A stretch of 64,000 nt of DNA from Torymus aiolomorphi (GCA_036365515.1 CM070875.1:105070628-105134627); one strand, 5' to 3'; shown: positions 21,008-30,780, numbered from the stretch's first letter. Numbers and translations: made by a program. The notes: generated by a model from the letters alone, not told the origin.

Positions 21008-21964
21008 TCAACTGGCCCGGGAATACGATCGGCGCCCCTTGTGACGAGCTTGGTTGGGGCAATGTTTTGACTTTTTCACCCCAAGCTCGCCACACATGAA
21101 GCACCGGGGGATCGCGTTACTGCCGAGCGCATCCCGGGCCGCTCGCTCTTCTTCGAGCGCCCTCCTAAGGCGCTCTTCTTCTTTTTGGAGACGGCGCTGG
21201 GCCTCTTCCTTGACCCGGCGCGCCGTCTCCTCCGCCTTTTCCCTGGCTCGCTTGGCCTCTTCCATGCGCTCCTGCGCACGAGCCAGGCGAGCCTCCTCCG
21301 CCTTTTGGAAGGCTATGCGGCGCAGCCTGGCGGCCCTGGCCTCTGCGGCGGCCGCGAGCTCTTCGCGCCGGCCTTGGGCCATTCCGACCCATTTGCCGGC
21401 TTGCCGCTCGCCGGCCTTACCGTGGCACTGGAGAAAGACCTCCAGTGCGGCCAGGGCAGCGTCCTCCGCAGCGCGCGAGGACTTGCTGAGGCACCGCGCT
21501 TCCTCGAGGGCCTTCTCCACTGGGACCCAGGCCGCACCGACTTCATCACTCGGTGCCCACTTGGGGGCCTGAGTCGGAGAACTCTCTTTCCTTTCTTTGT
21601 CGGCCCGAGCTGCGCCGGCGTTTCCTTCCGGCGCCATCTCTGAGGCTCGGACCGACGCCTCTTGTGAAAGCCGTTCTTCCCGGCTTTCCTGCTGCTCCTT
21701 CGGGGGACGAGGTCGCCGAAGCGGACTGGGACCGGCCTCTGCCCAGGCCGGCTCCGAAGGTCCCTTTCTTGGCTTCGGCGCCTCTATCTCCTCGATCATG
21801 ACGGTGGAGGGCTCTTCCACTGGCTGGGGTGCCAGTGTCACAGCGTCGATGCCCTCCACGACCTGCTCCAAAAAATCGATGACGGCGGGGTCAGGATTGC
21901 ACTGGATTAATCCAGCGATCACCTTCTTCGCCGTCTCCGCTATTTCGGGAGTCAGGCCTTGCAT
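21008..21964 (-). CDS. Ty3 ORF3: coiled-coil protein with C-terminal zinc-finger-like motif
   Basis: 318 codons, starting 102 bp downstream of the pol stop on the same strand, in the place where env sits in other elements. It has no signal peptide or membrane segment. The N-terminus has a short helical region (ETAKKVIAGLIQCNPDPAVI), then a proline/glutamate-rich linker. From about residue 150 to 285 there is a very charged Ala/Glu/Arg heptad-like region, as in a long coiled coil. The C-terminus has RCFMCGELGVKKSKHC with a basic tail, a C-x2-C-x9-H-C arrangement that could bind zinc and nucleic acid. Gag of this element shows no CCHC knuckle, so ORF3 might supply a nucleic-acid-binding function; this is inference. 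No known family is recognised. The frame is intact, which implies recent function. Confidence 0.75.
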   Translation of the reverse strand: MQGLTPEIAETAKKVIAGLIQCNPDPAVIDFLEQVVEGIDAVTLAPQPVEEPSTVMIEEIEAPKPRKGPSEPAWAEAGPSPLRRPRPPKEQQESREERLSQEASVRASEMAPEGNAGAARADKERKESSPTQAPKWAPSDEVGAAWVPVEKALEEARCLSKSSRAAEDAALAALEVFLQCHGKAGERQAGKWVGMAQGRREELAAAAEARAARLRRIAFQKAEEARLARAQERMEEAKRAREKAEETARRVKEEAQRRLQKEEERLRRALEEERAARDALGSNAIPRCFMCGELGVKKSKHCPNQARHKGRRSYSRAS

Positions 21965-22066
21965 GTCCTGAAACAGGTAAATCGATCCCGGGGAGGAGTG
22001 AGATTGAGGACTGGAGAATTAAGACGAACACAGGTTAGTACGTACGACACAAGTTGGACGGCACAA

Positions 22067-25000
22067 TTATTGCTTTTTATACGCTCGGGTTCTACGAGGA
22101 CTAATTAGTCCGGCATCAGCAGGTACGGGCTTCTTCTTCGAACCCTTTGGCCTCCCTGGGCCTCGCTTGGGTTCTGTTGGACCGGCCACACGCATAGGCC
22201 GGCCATCGCTCGCACGCTTTCCTGGCCTAACTAATAGCGCGGTCTTACGAGGTGGACCGCGCCTCTTAGCCGTCGCCCGGGGCTGTACATTCCCCCGGCT
22301 AACTCTGTGTCCCTCTGACGTGTTCCGTTCAGCTGAAGAGTCCCTCGCTGGTAGCGCCTGGGCTACTTCTGCTGAGACGTATCTCTTGAGTTGCTGCGCA
22401 TGGACGGGACGTATCGTTCGACCATCCTCACCTTGGATCTCATAGGTGTTTTCGCCTAGAATATTCACAATCGTGTAGGGCCCCGCGTACTTCGGGGCTA
22501 ATTTGGCAGAAATCCCCTCAGCTGCTGAGGATAGTACCTTATTCTCTCTCCATACACGATCGCCTAGACAGAATTCTGGAGGTCGACGATGAGCGTCATA
22601 ATATTTGGCTTGTCTCGCCTGCTCCGCTTGCGCGTCGGCCGCCGCTCGAACGTGCAATTCGCGGAGCTTGTCCATACGTACCACCCAATTGTTTATCGCC
22701 ACTTGCTGCCCTTGCTCTTCGGCTAACCTGTCTTCCTCCCGCCTTAGTGTCTTCGGTGGGTCAGGTTGTCGGCCGTAAATGAGCATGGCAGGACTTATCT
22801 TTGTGGAGCTGTGTTCGGCAGTATTGTACGCGAACGCCAGCTCATTCAGTTTCTCATCCCAGGACCGGTGATTTTCCTCTGCGTAAGACATAATCATTGT
22901 CTTCACCGTTCGATTCACACGCTCGACAGGATTGGCCTGAGGGTGATACGGAGGTGTAAACGTGTGATGCACGTTTCTCTCCTTTAAGAATGCCTCTAAT
23001 GGTGCATTTTTAAATTCAGTCCCATTGTCTGAGAGAAACACCTCCGGGACTCCGAATCGCAGACATACTCGCTCGTTGAGTCCCTTAATTACCGATTTAC
23101 CATCTGCCCTTTTTATCGGAATTACTTCAATCCAGCGTGTGAACAAGTCCTGGAATATGAGAATGTATTCGTGGCCGTGCGTGGTTTTTGGGAGGGGCCC
23201 CATAATGTCGCTGGCCACGATTTGCCATGGACGCTCTGTAATTCGGCGTCCCATGAATCCTGTTGGAGCGCGCTGTTCGACTTTGCACTGCTGGCAAATT
23301 TGGCACTGGCTCACGTATCTGGCTACATCACGAGACATGTGTGGCCAATAATACTTCCGCTTTACTCTTTCTAGCGTTTTCTCGCGGCCCAAGTGCCCAG
23401 CAGTTGGAAAGCCATGGCATTCTCTCAGTACTTCTCGTCGCTTTTCGTGAGGGACTGCTAACTTCCATGCATCATCGTCGCCGAGAGACTCGTGTATGAC
23501 TTCATCAGATTCGTACTTGTACAGTCTCCCCCCCGCCAGCTTGAACGTGGGGAAGTCTCGCGGCCGCTGTTGAACCTCTTTCACAATTTCGAGGTACCAT
23601 TGGTCGTTTGTATCGCGTTCGAGCTCTAACGCGGCGACCGCTGGCTCCTCTTCCTCGAACATCCGCGAAAGGGCATCTGGGACATTGTTCAAAGAGCCCT
23701 TTCGGTGTTCGACTGTGAAACTGTGGTTTTGTAGTTCCAAAGCCCATCTTGCTAACCTGCCTGATGGGTTTCGGAGATCACGGAGCCACTTCAAGCTGCT
23801 ATGATCCGTGATGACCTTGAAGCCATAGGCCTCTATATACGGACGGAACTTTTTGATTGCCCAAAGAATTGCTAGACACTCTCGTTCCGTCACGCTATAA
23901 TTCTTCTCGGCCGCGCTCAGAGTTCGACTAGCGAACTCTAGGACTCTTTCGTCGCCGTCTATTATCTGGTATAGCACCGCTCCAAGTCCTGTATCGCTCG
24001 CATCAGTTTGCACCACGAACTGTGCGTTAGATACCGGTCTGTGGAGAATCGGTGCAGAAGCAACTAGCGCTTTTAGCTTTTGGAAGGCCTCTTCTTGTGC
24101 CGTTGACCACTCGTATTTCCGATCCATTTTCGTTAGTTCGGTCAGTGGTTCAGCAATTGTGGCGAAGTTTGATAAAAACTTTCTATACCACGAGGCCATT
24201 CCTAGGAAGCGTCTCAGCTGACGGAGGTTTTTCGGCACCGGATATTCCATAATGGGCTTTATTTTCTCGGGGTCTGGTTTAAAACCATCCCTATTTACTA
24301 TGACCCCGAGATATTGGACCTCATCGCGACAGAAGACACTCTTCTCGCGATTTATTGTGAGGCCCGCGTCCTTTATCCTATCTAGAACTCTTTTTAGAAC
24401 CTCTTTATGCTCCTCGAATGTTTCTGTGACTATTATTATGTCATCGAGATACGAGTAAGCAAAAGGTTCGAGTTCGGGGCCGATAACTTTGTCAATCAGC
24501 CTCTGGAAGGACGCTCCGGCATACGAAAGACCGTAGGGCATTCTTGTAAATTGAAATAACCCTTTGCCTGGCACAGTGAAGGCCGTAGTCTCTTTGGACT
24601 CCGGATTTAGTGGTATTTGGTGGTACGCACTACTTAAATCCAACGTGGATATGTATCGCGCTTTCTGCAGTTTGCTTAAGATACTCTCCATGTATGGTAA
24701 CGGGTATGCGTCTGGCCTTGACGCTGCGTTCACTTTTCTGAAGTCCACACAGAAACGGAACTTCCCGTTGGACTTGCGTACCATTACCACAGGGCTTGAC
24801 CAGCCGCTTGTCGAATGTTCTATTATACCCGCGAGTAGCATTTCCTCCACCTGCTTGTGCATCTCTTCCTCGAGTTTTCGAGATACTGGGTAGTACTTCT
24901 GTTTTATGGGTCTTGTGGAGCCGACGTCTACTGCATGCTCAACCCACGAAGTACACCCTAATGGTGCCAGGCCGTTTCCCATCAGCTCAGCTACTAAAGC

Positions 25001-25519
25001 TTCCGCTTCTTTGCGCTGCTCTTCTGTTGGGTCCGCCAACCCTATAGCTGATACGGACACGGTATTATTGGCGGTTATGGAGGCTACTTCTAACTTTACG
25101 CTTGCATCATCATCTTTGAGATGCAGCGTATTGTCAGTGGGGTCTAAGACGGCGCTAAACTTCTTAATGAAGTTCACCCCCAAGTAACACTCCGTGTCTA
25201 GGTCTGGCATGATTGCGACGCGCACATCCTTGCACACGCCTGCCACGACCATGGGTAGATACACATAGCCAACCACTGCTATGCTCTGCCCATTAGCTAC
25301 CCGTGCCGTTAGGCCGCTGGCCGGGATTAATTCTTTTCCGCAGGTTGTAGCGAGCTGTAAGCCGATGGAATTCATCCCAGTCCAGGAAGCTCCAGTATCG
25401 AAGAGTGCCCGTAGCCTGTAGCCGGCTACATCAACTTGAAGCCACCATCGCGAGCATGTTTCCTGGTTATCTTCGTTCTGCTGAGTCGCGGGCACTTCTT
25501 CGCTCTCTCCTTCAGGCAA
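22067..25519 (-). CDS. pol: Ty3 Pol polyprotein (protease, RT, RNase H, integrase)
   Basis: 1150 codons, no interruption. Protease ALFDTGASWTGM near residue 40. RT with FCVDFRKVNAASRPDAYPLP and catalytic YLDD at about 357-360. RNase H starting QTDASDTGLGAVL near 503. Integrase with HHCC zinc domain about 700-745 (CHGFPTAGHLG ... CQICQQC) and catalytic core residues in SDIMGP, LSDNGTEFKN and NPVERVNR. A GPY/F-like segment follows (LAPKYAGPYTIVNI). No chromodomain is seen. The last 60 residues are basic and contain KRGPGRPKGSKKK, an AT-hook-like motif that could bind AT-rich minor grooves. The product would process Gag-Pol, copy element RNA into DNA and integrate it. Its first ATG lies 60 bp past the upstream Gag stop; the mode of expression is not clear. 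Confidence 0.96.
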   Translation of the reverse strand: MPEGESEEVPATQQNEDNQETCSRWWLQVDVAGYRLRALFDTGASWTGMNSIGLQLATTCGKELIPASGLTARVANGQSIAVVGYVYLPMVVAGVCKDVRVAIMPDLDTECYLGVNFIKKFSAVLDPTDNTLHLKDDDASVKLEVASITANNTVSVSAIGLADPTEEQRKEAEALVAELMGNGLAPLGCTSWVEHAVDVGSTRPIKQKYYPVSRKLEEEMHKQVEEMLLAGIIEHSTSGWSSPVVMVRKSNGKFRFCVDFRKVNAASRPDAYPLPYMESILSKLQKARYISTLDLSSAYHQIPLNPESKETTAFTVPGKGLFQFTRMPYGLSYAGASFQRLIDKVIGPELEPFAYSYLDDIIIVTETFEEHKEVLKRVLDRIKDAGLTINREKSVFCRDEVQYLGVIVNRDGFKPDPEKIKPIMEYPVPKNLRQLRRFLGMASWYRKFLSNFATIAEPLTELTKMDRKYEWSTAQEEAFQKLKALVASAPILHRPVSNAQFVVQTDASDTGLGAVLYQIIDGDERVLEFASRTLSAAEKNYSVTERECLAILWAIKKFRPYIEAYGFKVITDHSSLKWLRDLRNPSGRLARWALELQNHSFTVEHRKGSLNNVPDALSRMFEEEEPAVAALELERDTNDQWYLEIVKEVQQRPRDFPTFKLAGGRLYKYESDEVIHESLGDDDAWKLAVPHEKRREVLRECHGFPTAGHLGREKTLERVKRKYYWPHMSRDVARYVSQCQICQQCKVEQRAPTGFMGRRITERPWQIVASDIMGPLPKTTHGHEYILIFQDLFTRWIEVIPIKRADGKSVIKGLNERVCLRFGVPEVFLSDNGTEFKNAPLEAFLKERNVHHTFTPPYHPQANPVERVNRTVKTMIMSYAEENHRSWDEKLNELAFAYNTAEHSSTKISPAMLIYGRQPDPPKTLRREEDRLAEEQGQQVAINNWVVRMDKLRELHVRAAADAQAEQARQAKYYDAHRRPPEFCLGDRVWRENKVLSSAAEGISAKLAPKYAGPYTIVNILGENTYEIQGEDGRTIRPVHAQQLKRYVSAEVAQALPARDSSAERNTSEGHRVSRGNVQPRATAKRRGPPRKTALLVRPGKRASDGRPMRVAGPTEPKRGPGRPKGSKKKPVPADAGLISPRRTRAYKKQ

Positions 25520-25578
25520 TTGGACCGAGTTACCCTCGGTCCCTGATGTGAGAGCTGGGGGCGGGCGTGTGGCCGTGT

Positions 25579-26244
25579 TTACCTGCCCGCTTGGCCGTTT
25601 CCCTGCTGGTTTCCGGCAGCATTAGGGTTGCGGTCGCTTCCCCTTTGCTCGTTGCCGTAACCCCTTCGGTACTCTGGCCTTTGTGGAGGTCCATTACTCC
25701 TTGGACTTGGCGGCCTAGCCTGGTGGGTCGCGCTACTACCCCCACTAGGCTGATTATTACTTTGCCCGCCTTCCCGCTGCCTGTTCTCCCAATTATTCTT
25801 TTTCTTGGGCTTCTTGAACGACTGTGGGTTTGGCGTTTGCCCACTATTTCCGTCGGTGCCTTTCTTTGTCAAGCTTGACAAACACTCGGCCATCACCCGA
25901 CGGAACATAGCCTCGAGGCTTTCTCGAGGCTCCTGCTGTTGTTGCCCCATCGCCGCCACTCCTGGATTCTGCTTTTTCCGCTGATCCGTGGTTGGCTCTG
26001 TAGGTACGTAGGCAAACTCTGGCAAGTAAGTGCGCTCTGGCGGTGGTGGCGAGTGATACACCTTATCTGCCGCGAGCGCTAATTCGGCCTCCCGGGCCAA
26101 ATCCAGGAGCCCTCGGTAATCCGTAATTTGATTACGCATCACCATTTTTTGTAGTTCTGGCCGCATGTTCCGGTGCAACATGTCCAATTGTTGGGGCATG
26201 CTAGGCACCGGAACTAACTTGAGAATCAAGGCTTGCAGATTCAC
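25579..26244 (-). CDS. gag: Ty3 Gag, C-terminal frame
   Basis: 221-codon frame continuing the capsid (VNLQALILKLVPVPSMPQQ, NMRPELQKMVMRNQITDYRG) into an Asn/Gln/Arg/Pro-rich tail. It is offset by one base from the preceding frame near 26280. No CCHC knuckle is present, which is unusual for Ty3 Gag; the basic tail may bind RNA instead. Confidence 0.8.
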   Translation of the reverse strand: MNLQALILKLVPVPSMPQQLDMLHRNMRPELQKMVMRNQITDYRGLLDLAREAELALAADKVYHSPPPPERTYLPEFAYVPTEPTTDQRKKQNPGVAAMGQQQQEPRESLEAMFRRVMAECLSSLTKKGTDGNSGQTPNPQSFKKPKKKNNWENRQREGGQSNNQPSGGSSATHQARPPSPRSNGPPQRPEYRRGYGNEQRGSDRNPNAAGNQQGNGQAGR

Positions 26245-27094
26245 TACGTAATCTCTCGTGAGTTCGTTTCTGCCTTTGAGTCCTCGCGTTTATCTCCGCT
26301 AGGATTCGCTGTTGATGGCCCCTGTCACCGCCATACATGTGTATTATGGCCTCTTGGAAGTCTTGCCAAGATCGCCACGTATGACGGTTACTCCTATACC
26401 AGGTGGCCGCTACTCCACTCAGGAGCTCTGACAATGACGAGAGTACTTCGTCGTACGTCAGATTTGCTAGAGCTCGACATTCCTCTACTCTCGTGAGGAA
26501 TAACTCGACGCTCTGCTCCTTCAAGGACCCAGAGAACTTGATGTGCCATTTCCTTACGATTTGGCCAACATCACGGTTCGTCTGTTGAGGCACGTACGTC
26601 TGCCTCGTAGACTGGTCCAGTGTAGCGCTCACCCCCGCCTGACGCTGTGTAGGATTTCTTCCGCTATTCCTCCTAGCGTCCCTTGGCGATTCAGTATTGG
26701 GGCTGCTGCTGTCAAAATTCACATATGTGAACGTGTCCTGAAAGTTCACATGTGGTGATCCTCGTCCCCTGCCCGCACTCGGTAGTTGGACTCCCTCCAA
26801 GCGCGTGCTTGAGGGTGGGTGTCGAGCTTCTTGGAGTATTCGCACACTCTCTTTGAGCTCTTCCACCTCTTTGACGAGTCTATGGATCACCGACAGCAGC
26901 TGTTCTGAGACTACGTTATCTCCCACAGCAATCCCTGCGGTACGCTGTTCCCCCGCACTTGGCCACTCAAAACTCTGTGGCTGCGGTGGACTTCGCGTTT
27001 GCTGCCTGAACGCGTGCTGCCCATTTTGTGCCGACAACGACTCTTGTTCTTGACTCCGCTGGAACTGTCGTTGCCTGCGCTGCTCTTCTAGCAC
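26201..27094 (-). CDS. gag: Ty3 Gag, capsid frame
   Basis: 297-codon frame with a Retrotrans_gag-like capsid core (KWHIKFSGSLKEQSVELFLTR, YDEVLSSLSELLSGVAATWYR, WQDFQEAIIHMYGG). It begins after the glutamine tract in a frame shifted by one base relative to the upstream Gag piece, and ends just past the next shift near 26280. It is part of one polyprotein rather than a separate gene. Confidence 0.82.
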   Translation of the reverse strand: MLEEQRRQRQFQRSQEQESLSAQNGQHAFRQQTRSPPQPQSFEWPSAGEQRTAGIAVGDNVVSEQLLSVIHRLVKEVEELKESVRILQEARHPPSSTRLEGVQLPSAGRGRGSPHVNFQDTFTYVNFDSSSPNTESPRDARRNSGRNPTQRQAGVSATLDQSTRQTYVPQQTNRDVGQIVRKWHIKFSGSLKEQSVELFLTRVEECRALANLTYDEVLSSLSELLSGVAATWYRSNRHTWRSWQDFQEAIIHMYGGDRGHQQRILAEINARTQRQKRTHERLRSESASLDSQVSSGA

Positions 27095-27960
27095 GCCTGC
27101 TGTCGCTGCTGCTCTTGATGCTTTCGCTGTTGCTGCCGCTGCTGCTCCTGCTGTTGTTGCTGTTGCTGCCGTCGCTGCTGCTCCATCTGCTGCTGCTGTT
27201 GCATTTGTTGCTGCTGCATTTGCTGCTGCTGCATTTGCTGCTGTTGCAGTTGCTGCTGCTGCATTTGCTGCTGCTGCATTTGCTGCTGCTGCATTTGCTG
27301 CTGCTGCAGTTGTTGCTGTTGAAGCTGTTGCTGTTGGAGCTGTCCCTCGGCTTCGGCTGGAGATGTCCCGGTGGGTGCTGCAGAGCTCAATATCTCTGTC
27401 CCGGAACCCTCCTGGCCGTTTGCCTCATCCGCTGGCTCCACCACTGCATTATGTGCTTGTTGTGGAGCGTTCATCCTCCGAGACTCCGAGAGTTTTTGCA
27501 TCACTATCGGGTCATCAAGGAGCGTAATGAACGGGTGCGGTTGGTCTGGATCAGTATTGGGATCCACAATAGTCGACCCAGACTTGTTCATCAACGTTAA
27601 GTCGATGAACGCCCTTCGGGACTGCTCGCGTTTAGCAAACGCTTGCTGCTCCGACAGCTCCGGCTCTGGCACGAAATCGGCGGCACTGTAATCGCCCATA
27701 AGCCACTTGATCGCTGTCAGCATATTCACTGATTGTAGATCTGACTGCTGCAGACCAAGGGCTTGCATGGCCTCGATAATTTCCTCTTCGGGCTGTGTAT
27801 ACGCCCAATTGAGTATCGCAGATTCCGCAAACTGCGATGATCGGGCCATGGTGTCAATTGGCTGTGCGCTTCCCCACGAACTTATTTTACTAGCGCGAGT
27901 AGTATCCGGATTGATGGCAGAGAGAGTTTGCCTTTTCAACCCGTGAGCTAGCTTTTTCAA
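27088..27960 (-). CDS. gag: Ty3 Gag, N-terminal frame with long Gln/Met repeat
   Basis: 290 codons from ATG 27960 (MKKLAHGLKRQ). The N-terminus has an acidic helical region (LNWAYTQPEEEIIEAMQALG). From 27103 to 27335 the sequence is a tract of QQQM/QQQL repeats encoded by CAG/CAA/ATG units; trinucleotide slippage there is likely. The frame terminates just past the tract, and the capsid continues in another frame. Length variation of this tract between copies would be expected. Confidence 0.82.
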   Translation of the reverse strand: MKKLAHGLKRQTLSAINPDTTRASKISSWGSAQPIDTMARSSQFAESAILNWAYTQPEEEIIEAMQALGLQQSDLQSVNMLTAIKWLMGDYSAADFVPEPELSEQQAFAKREQSRRAFIDLTLMNKSGSTIVDPNTDPDQPHPFITLLDDPIVMQKLSESRRMNAPQQAHNAVVEPADEANGQEGSGTEILSSAAPTGTSPAEAEGQLQQQQLQQQQLQQQQMQQQQMQQQQMQQQQLQQQQMQQQQMQQQQMQQQQQMEQQRRQQQQQQQEQQRQQQRKHQEQQRQQAC

Positions 27961-28791
27961 CGCGAACCCGGGTTACTTTCTAAGAGCTACGGCGGTTGCC
28001 CTTAACCTCGATAATGTACGAGGATTTCCCGTATGCGGCTCTAAAAAAAAATAAAAGCTATTTCTGTAAGTAATTACGATTTGTAATTAATTACGCTCCA
28101 CTACTCGCACTTGTAATTTTAAAATAAATATATGTGAAAAAAATATATATATATGTGTCAAAACGGACAATATCACCAAAAACACAAAAAATAAATACAA
28201 TTTTCACCTAAAAAAAAAATAAAAACAATTTTTAAGTTCGAGGGGATTTTTGCGCTCGAGTTTTTACTCGGGCGCACAGTCAACTTTTTGTTCCGAGAGT
28301 GCTTGCCGACTTTCTCTCGATCTTCTTCTAACTGCACGATAAAAGAAAAAAAAAATTTTATTTTTCGTCCAAAAAAAATAATTCGTATCGGAAATACGAG
28401 AGGACGAGAAGAAAAAAAAATTTTCGAGACGAGAAAAAAAATTAATTAAAAAAATTAATTATCGCTTAAAAAAAAAATTTTGTCGTTAAAAAAATTAATT
28501 GTTATTAAAAAACTTTAATTGTTAACAATAATTCCTCAACGCTCCAAAAATCCCGCGATCAATATCTCTCCTCGTCGGCACACTAGGTCGAGGGTTATTG
28601 GCTATCGCACGCCTAACCTCTCGACCGCACTCTCGCAACAGCACGGCTGTGTCACGCACACGCACACACGCGCCTACGAGCTGCGGCACGAAGAGCCTTT
28701 GTTTGCAGCTTACGCTCAGCTACACTGCTGAGCTTCTTCGCGCCAAGCTTCGCCGCGAATCACGTACGCGTCGCAGGTCCTTCTCCACCCC
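27961..28791 (-). other. Ty3 5' leader
   Basis: About 830 bp, with A-rich runs around 28200-28510 and no gene seen. It lies between the primer site and gag. Confidence 0.7.
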
Positions 28792-28809
28792 CAAAACGTT
28801 GTGGCGCCA
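28792..28809 (-). promoter_or_regulatory. Ty3 primer-binding site
   Basis: Two bases from the 5' LTR the minus strand reads TGGCGCCACAACGTTTTG, beginning with the TGG that pairs with a tRNA CCA end. I cannot name the tRNA with confidence. Confidence 0.7.
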
Positions 28810-28811
28810 GT

Positions 28812-29886
28812 TGTAACGGGATGGCTAGTGGGGGAAAATCCCAACAAGCCACAGCCAGCGATGCCCTAGAACACGGTGCCGCGGGTGTCAGACTAAAATG
28901 ACTTGCCCGGGGATCTGCTCCTGGAATCCCGAAAACAACGCGAAGATCGCACACGAACTTCGCTTTCCAACTAATTGGATCGCTGAGTGAAAAGCGCGCG
29001 CTCGAAGAGTAAAGCGCGCGGCCGCTATGCTCAGATATGAAAACGACCGGCGGAGTCGTTTTCCCGCGGAGGCGGCGGTATCCGGGAGAAGGACAGGGTG
29101 TAAAGAACAACGCGACGAGTAACTAGATATCACAATATATTTACTATTACTAGTCTCTACAAGCACAACGCCTGTGCTGATTATAACAAAGAGTTATTTC
29201 GCGCGCGACCGTTAACATTCAAACGCGCGAACTACACGGCGCGCGGCGAAGCTGCTAATTTCGCGCGCGGTGTTAAAGTACGGCGGGCTGACACACACCC
29301 CCACGTACACGGCACAGAAGGCTTGCACGGGGCGATTTCCGTGCGAGCCTTTACAATGAACCCGCGAGAGGAGAGTAGAAAACTTACGTTAGGAAGGAGC
29401 AGCCGGTGCACTCGACTCTCTCTCTCGCTCCCTGTCGTTCGCACAGCAGTTGCGCTCTCTCTCTCTCTCTCTCTCTCTTTCGCTGTATTGGGTCGGCAGG
29501 CGGGCTGGCTGCCGGCTCCTCGCTCACAGTCTCGTGCGGCTCACGCGGCTCGGGATCGCTCTCTCTCTGTCTCTCTTTCGCACGTTCACTATACGCGGCG
29601 CCTCCACTACACTCGCGGGGTCTCACAAAGTACGATAGGACGGCGCGGACAAGTAAACTCAGGAGAGACATGGAGGAGATGTTTTACGCGCGATGGCAGA
29701 CACGAATATGGCTCCCGTTTCTCGCGGGAACCAGTTAGCAGCTTCGCGACGGATGACGGGCATTTTACGCGTCGCGAGACCGATTCGCTACGCGCGGCGC
29801 GCCTCGATTCGGCTGCGCAGGAGTTGCGCGCGCGCGCTCACTACCTTCGCGCGGTAGATTAGAATCGCGGCTAGACACGCGTTACA
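28812..29886 (-). repeat. Ty3 5' LTR
   Basis: 1075 bp, pair of 19751-20813, followed by GTAT at 29887. Confidence 0.96.
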
Positions 29887-30364
29887 GTATAATAATATAT
29901 TTATTATTTAATCTATGTTTGATTGATAACATTTTCTCGGTTTAGCGACAAGGGACTCCTAGTGTGTAATTAGTGAATCCATTCTTGTCGAATAATCTTT
30001 AATTAGCATATAGTATAATAGGCCGTGGCCCGGATAATGTGTGCCCACTTCTGGCGCGACCTTGATGCATGAACTATGGCAACTTCGCGTCCCCGATATA
30101 AACATATGTATTATATGATTTATTCCTATTTCTTTTAAGAGTTTGTCTTTATCATTAACTTTATGGTTTCCTTTTATCTTATTCTCGTATACTGGTTAAA
30201 GTATGGGGTGACATATTACCGATATGTACAATAATATATTGATTATTTAAATTTATATTCAAAAGTTTTCCGGGTTCGCGACAGTTTAATATAATCCTTT
30301 GAGACAATTTCAAATAGTTGACCCATGTACCTATATATATCTATTTTGTAGGTATCATATGATA
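29887..30364. other. AT-rich filler with diverged 95-bp duplication
   Basis: With the Ty3 element removed, the segment spanning 19701-19750 plus 29891-29950 (key words AAAGTATGGGATGA, AATAATATATTTATTATTTAA, TTTAGCGACA) is repeated at about 30186-30285 (AAAGTATGGGGTGA, AATAATATATTGATTATTTAA, TTCGCGACA). The period is near 336 bp. No gene seen. Confidence 0.6.
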
Positions 30365-30710
30365 TTGCGTGTTCCTTTAAAAAAAATTGTTATCTCTATT
30401 TCATATCTAATTTGTATTTCTTTATATTTATACTGTTACGCTTATTATTTTACCTTATTATATCTAGAATATATTTTTTTTGGTAAGATATGATTTTTAT
30501 AATTTCGGAAATTTATTAATTATTTATCCATTAAATTTTGATAAATTTTATTTATTATTACTTGATAAAGGTTGAAATGAATATTATTTTAGAAGTTCTA
30601 TTTATGTCAATGTAATTTTATTAGATAAAGTAATTGAGAAATAATAAATAATTATTTAATTGTATTTATGATATGTTTATTATTTATAATGATTTTGTTG
30701 TTATTATTTT
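30365..30710 (+). pseudogene. nad5: nad5 C-terminal fragment (mitochondrial)
   Basis: Read with the invertebrate mitochondrial code (TGA as Trp), the frames give EYIFFGKIWFL near 30465, then LLLLDKGWNEYYFRSSIYV near 30560, then after a shift NNYLIVFMMCLLFMM near 30650, ending in TAA at about 30710. This fits the end of NADH dehydrogenase subunit 5. At least two frame shifts are present. Confidence 0.7.
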
Positions 30711-30768
30711 AATATAAATAGTTTAATTAGAATATAATATTGAAGATATTAAGATTATAAATTATATT
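30711..30768 (+). tRNA. trnF: mitochondrial-type tRNA-Phe (GAA) in nuclear insert
   Basis: Acceptor arms AATATAA and TTATATT pair. The anticodon arm is TAATA-TTGAAGA-TATTA with anticodon GAA at 30742-30744. The T arm is short, as is common in insect mitochondria. It lies directly after the nad5 end, its usual neighbour. It is likely inactive in the nucleus. Confidence 0.72.
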
Positions 30769-30780
30769 TAAATAAAAATG

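Larger units (their letters stand above)
19751..29886 (-). mobile_element. Ty3/gypsy retrotransposon with intact pol and third ORF
   Basis: 10.1-kb element with LTRs of 1063 and 1075 bp (TGTAACG...TTACA) and a GTAT target duplication at 19747-19750 and 29887-29890. On the minus strand the order is 5' LTR, leader, gag (two frame breaks), an uninterrupted 1150-codon pol, ORF3, 3' LTR. The LTRs differ by about ten substitutions and a few small indels, near 1%, so this is a young insertion. Confidence 0.97.

Noticed and set aside
21054..21643. Plus-strand frames opposite ORF3
   Set aside because: Ser/Arg/Ala-rich shadows of the Glu/Ala/Arg coiled-coil coding on the minus strand.
27103..27600. 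Plus-strand Leu-rich frame resembling a signal or membrane protein
   Set aside because: It is the complement of the Gln repeat in Gag (CTG/TTG reading).
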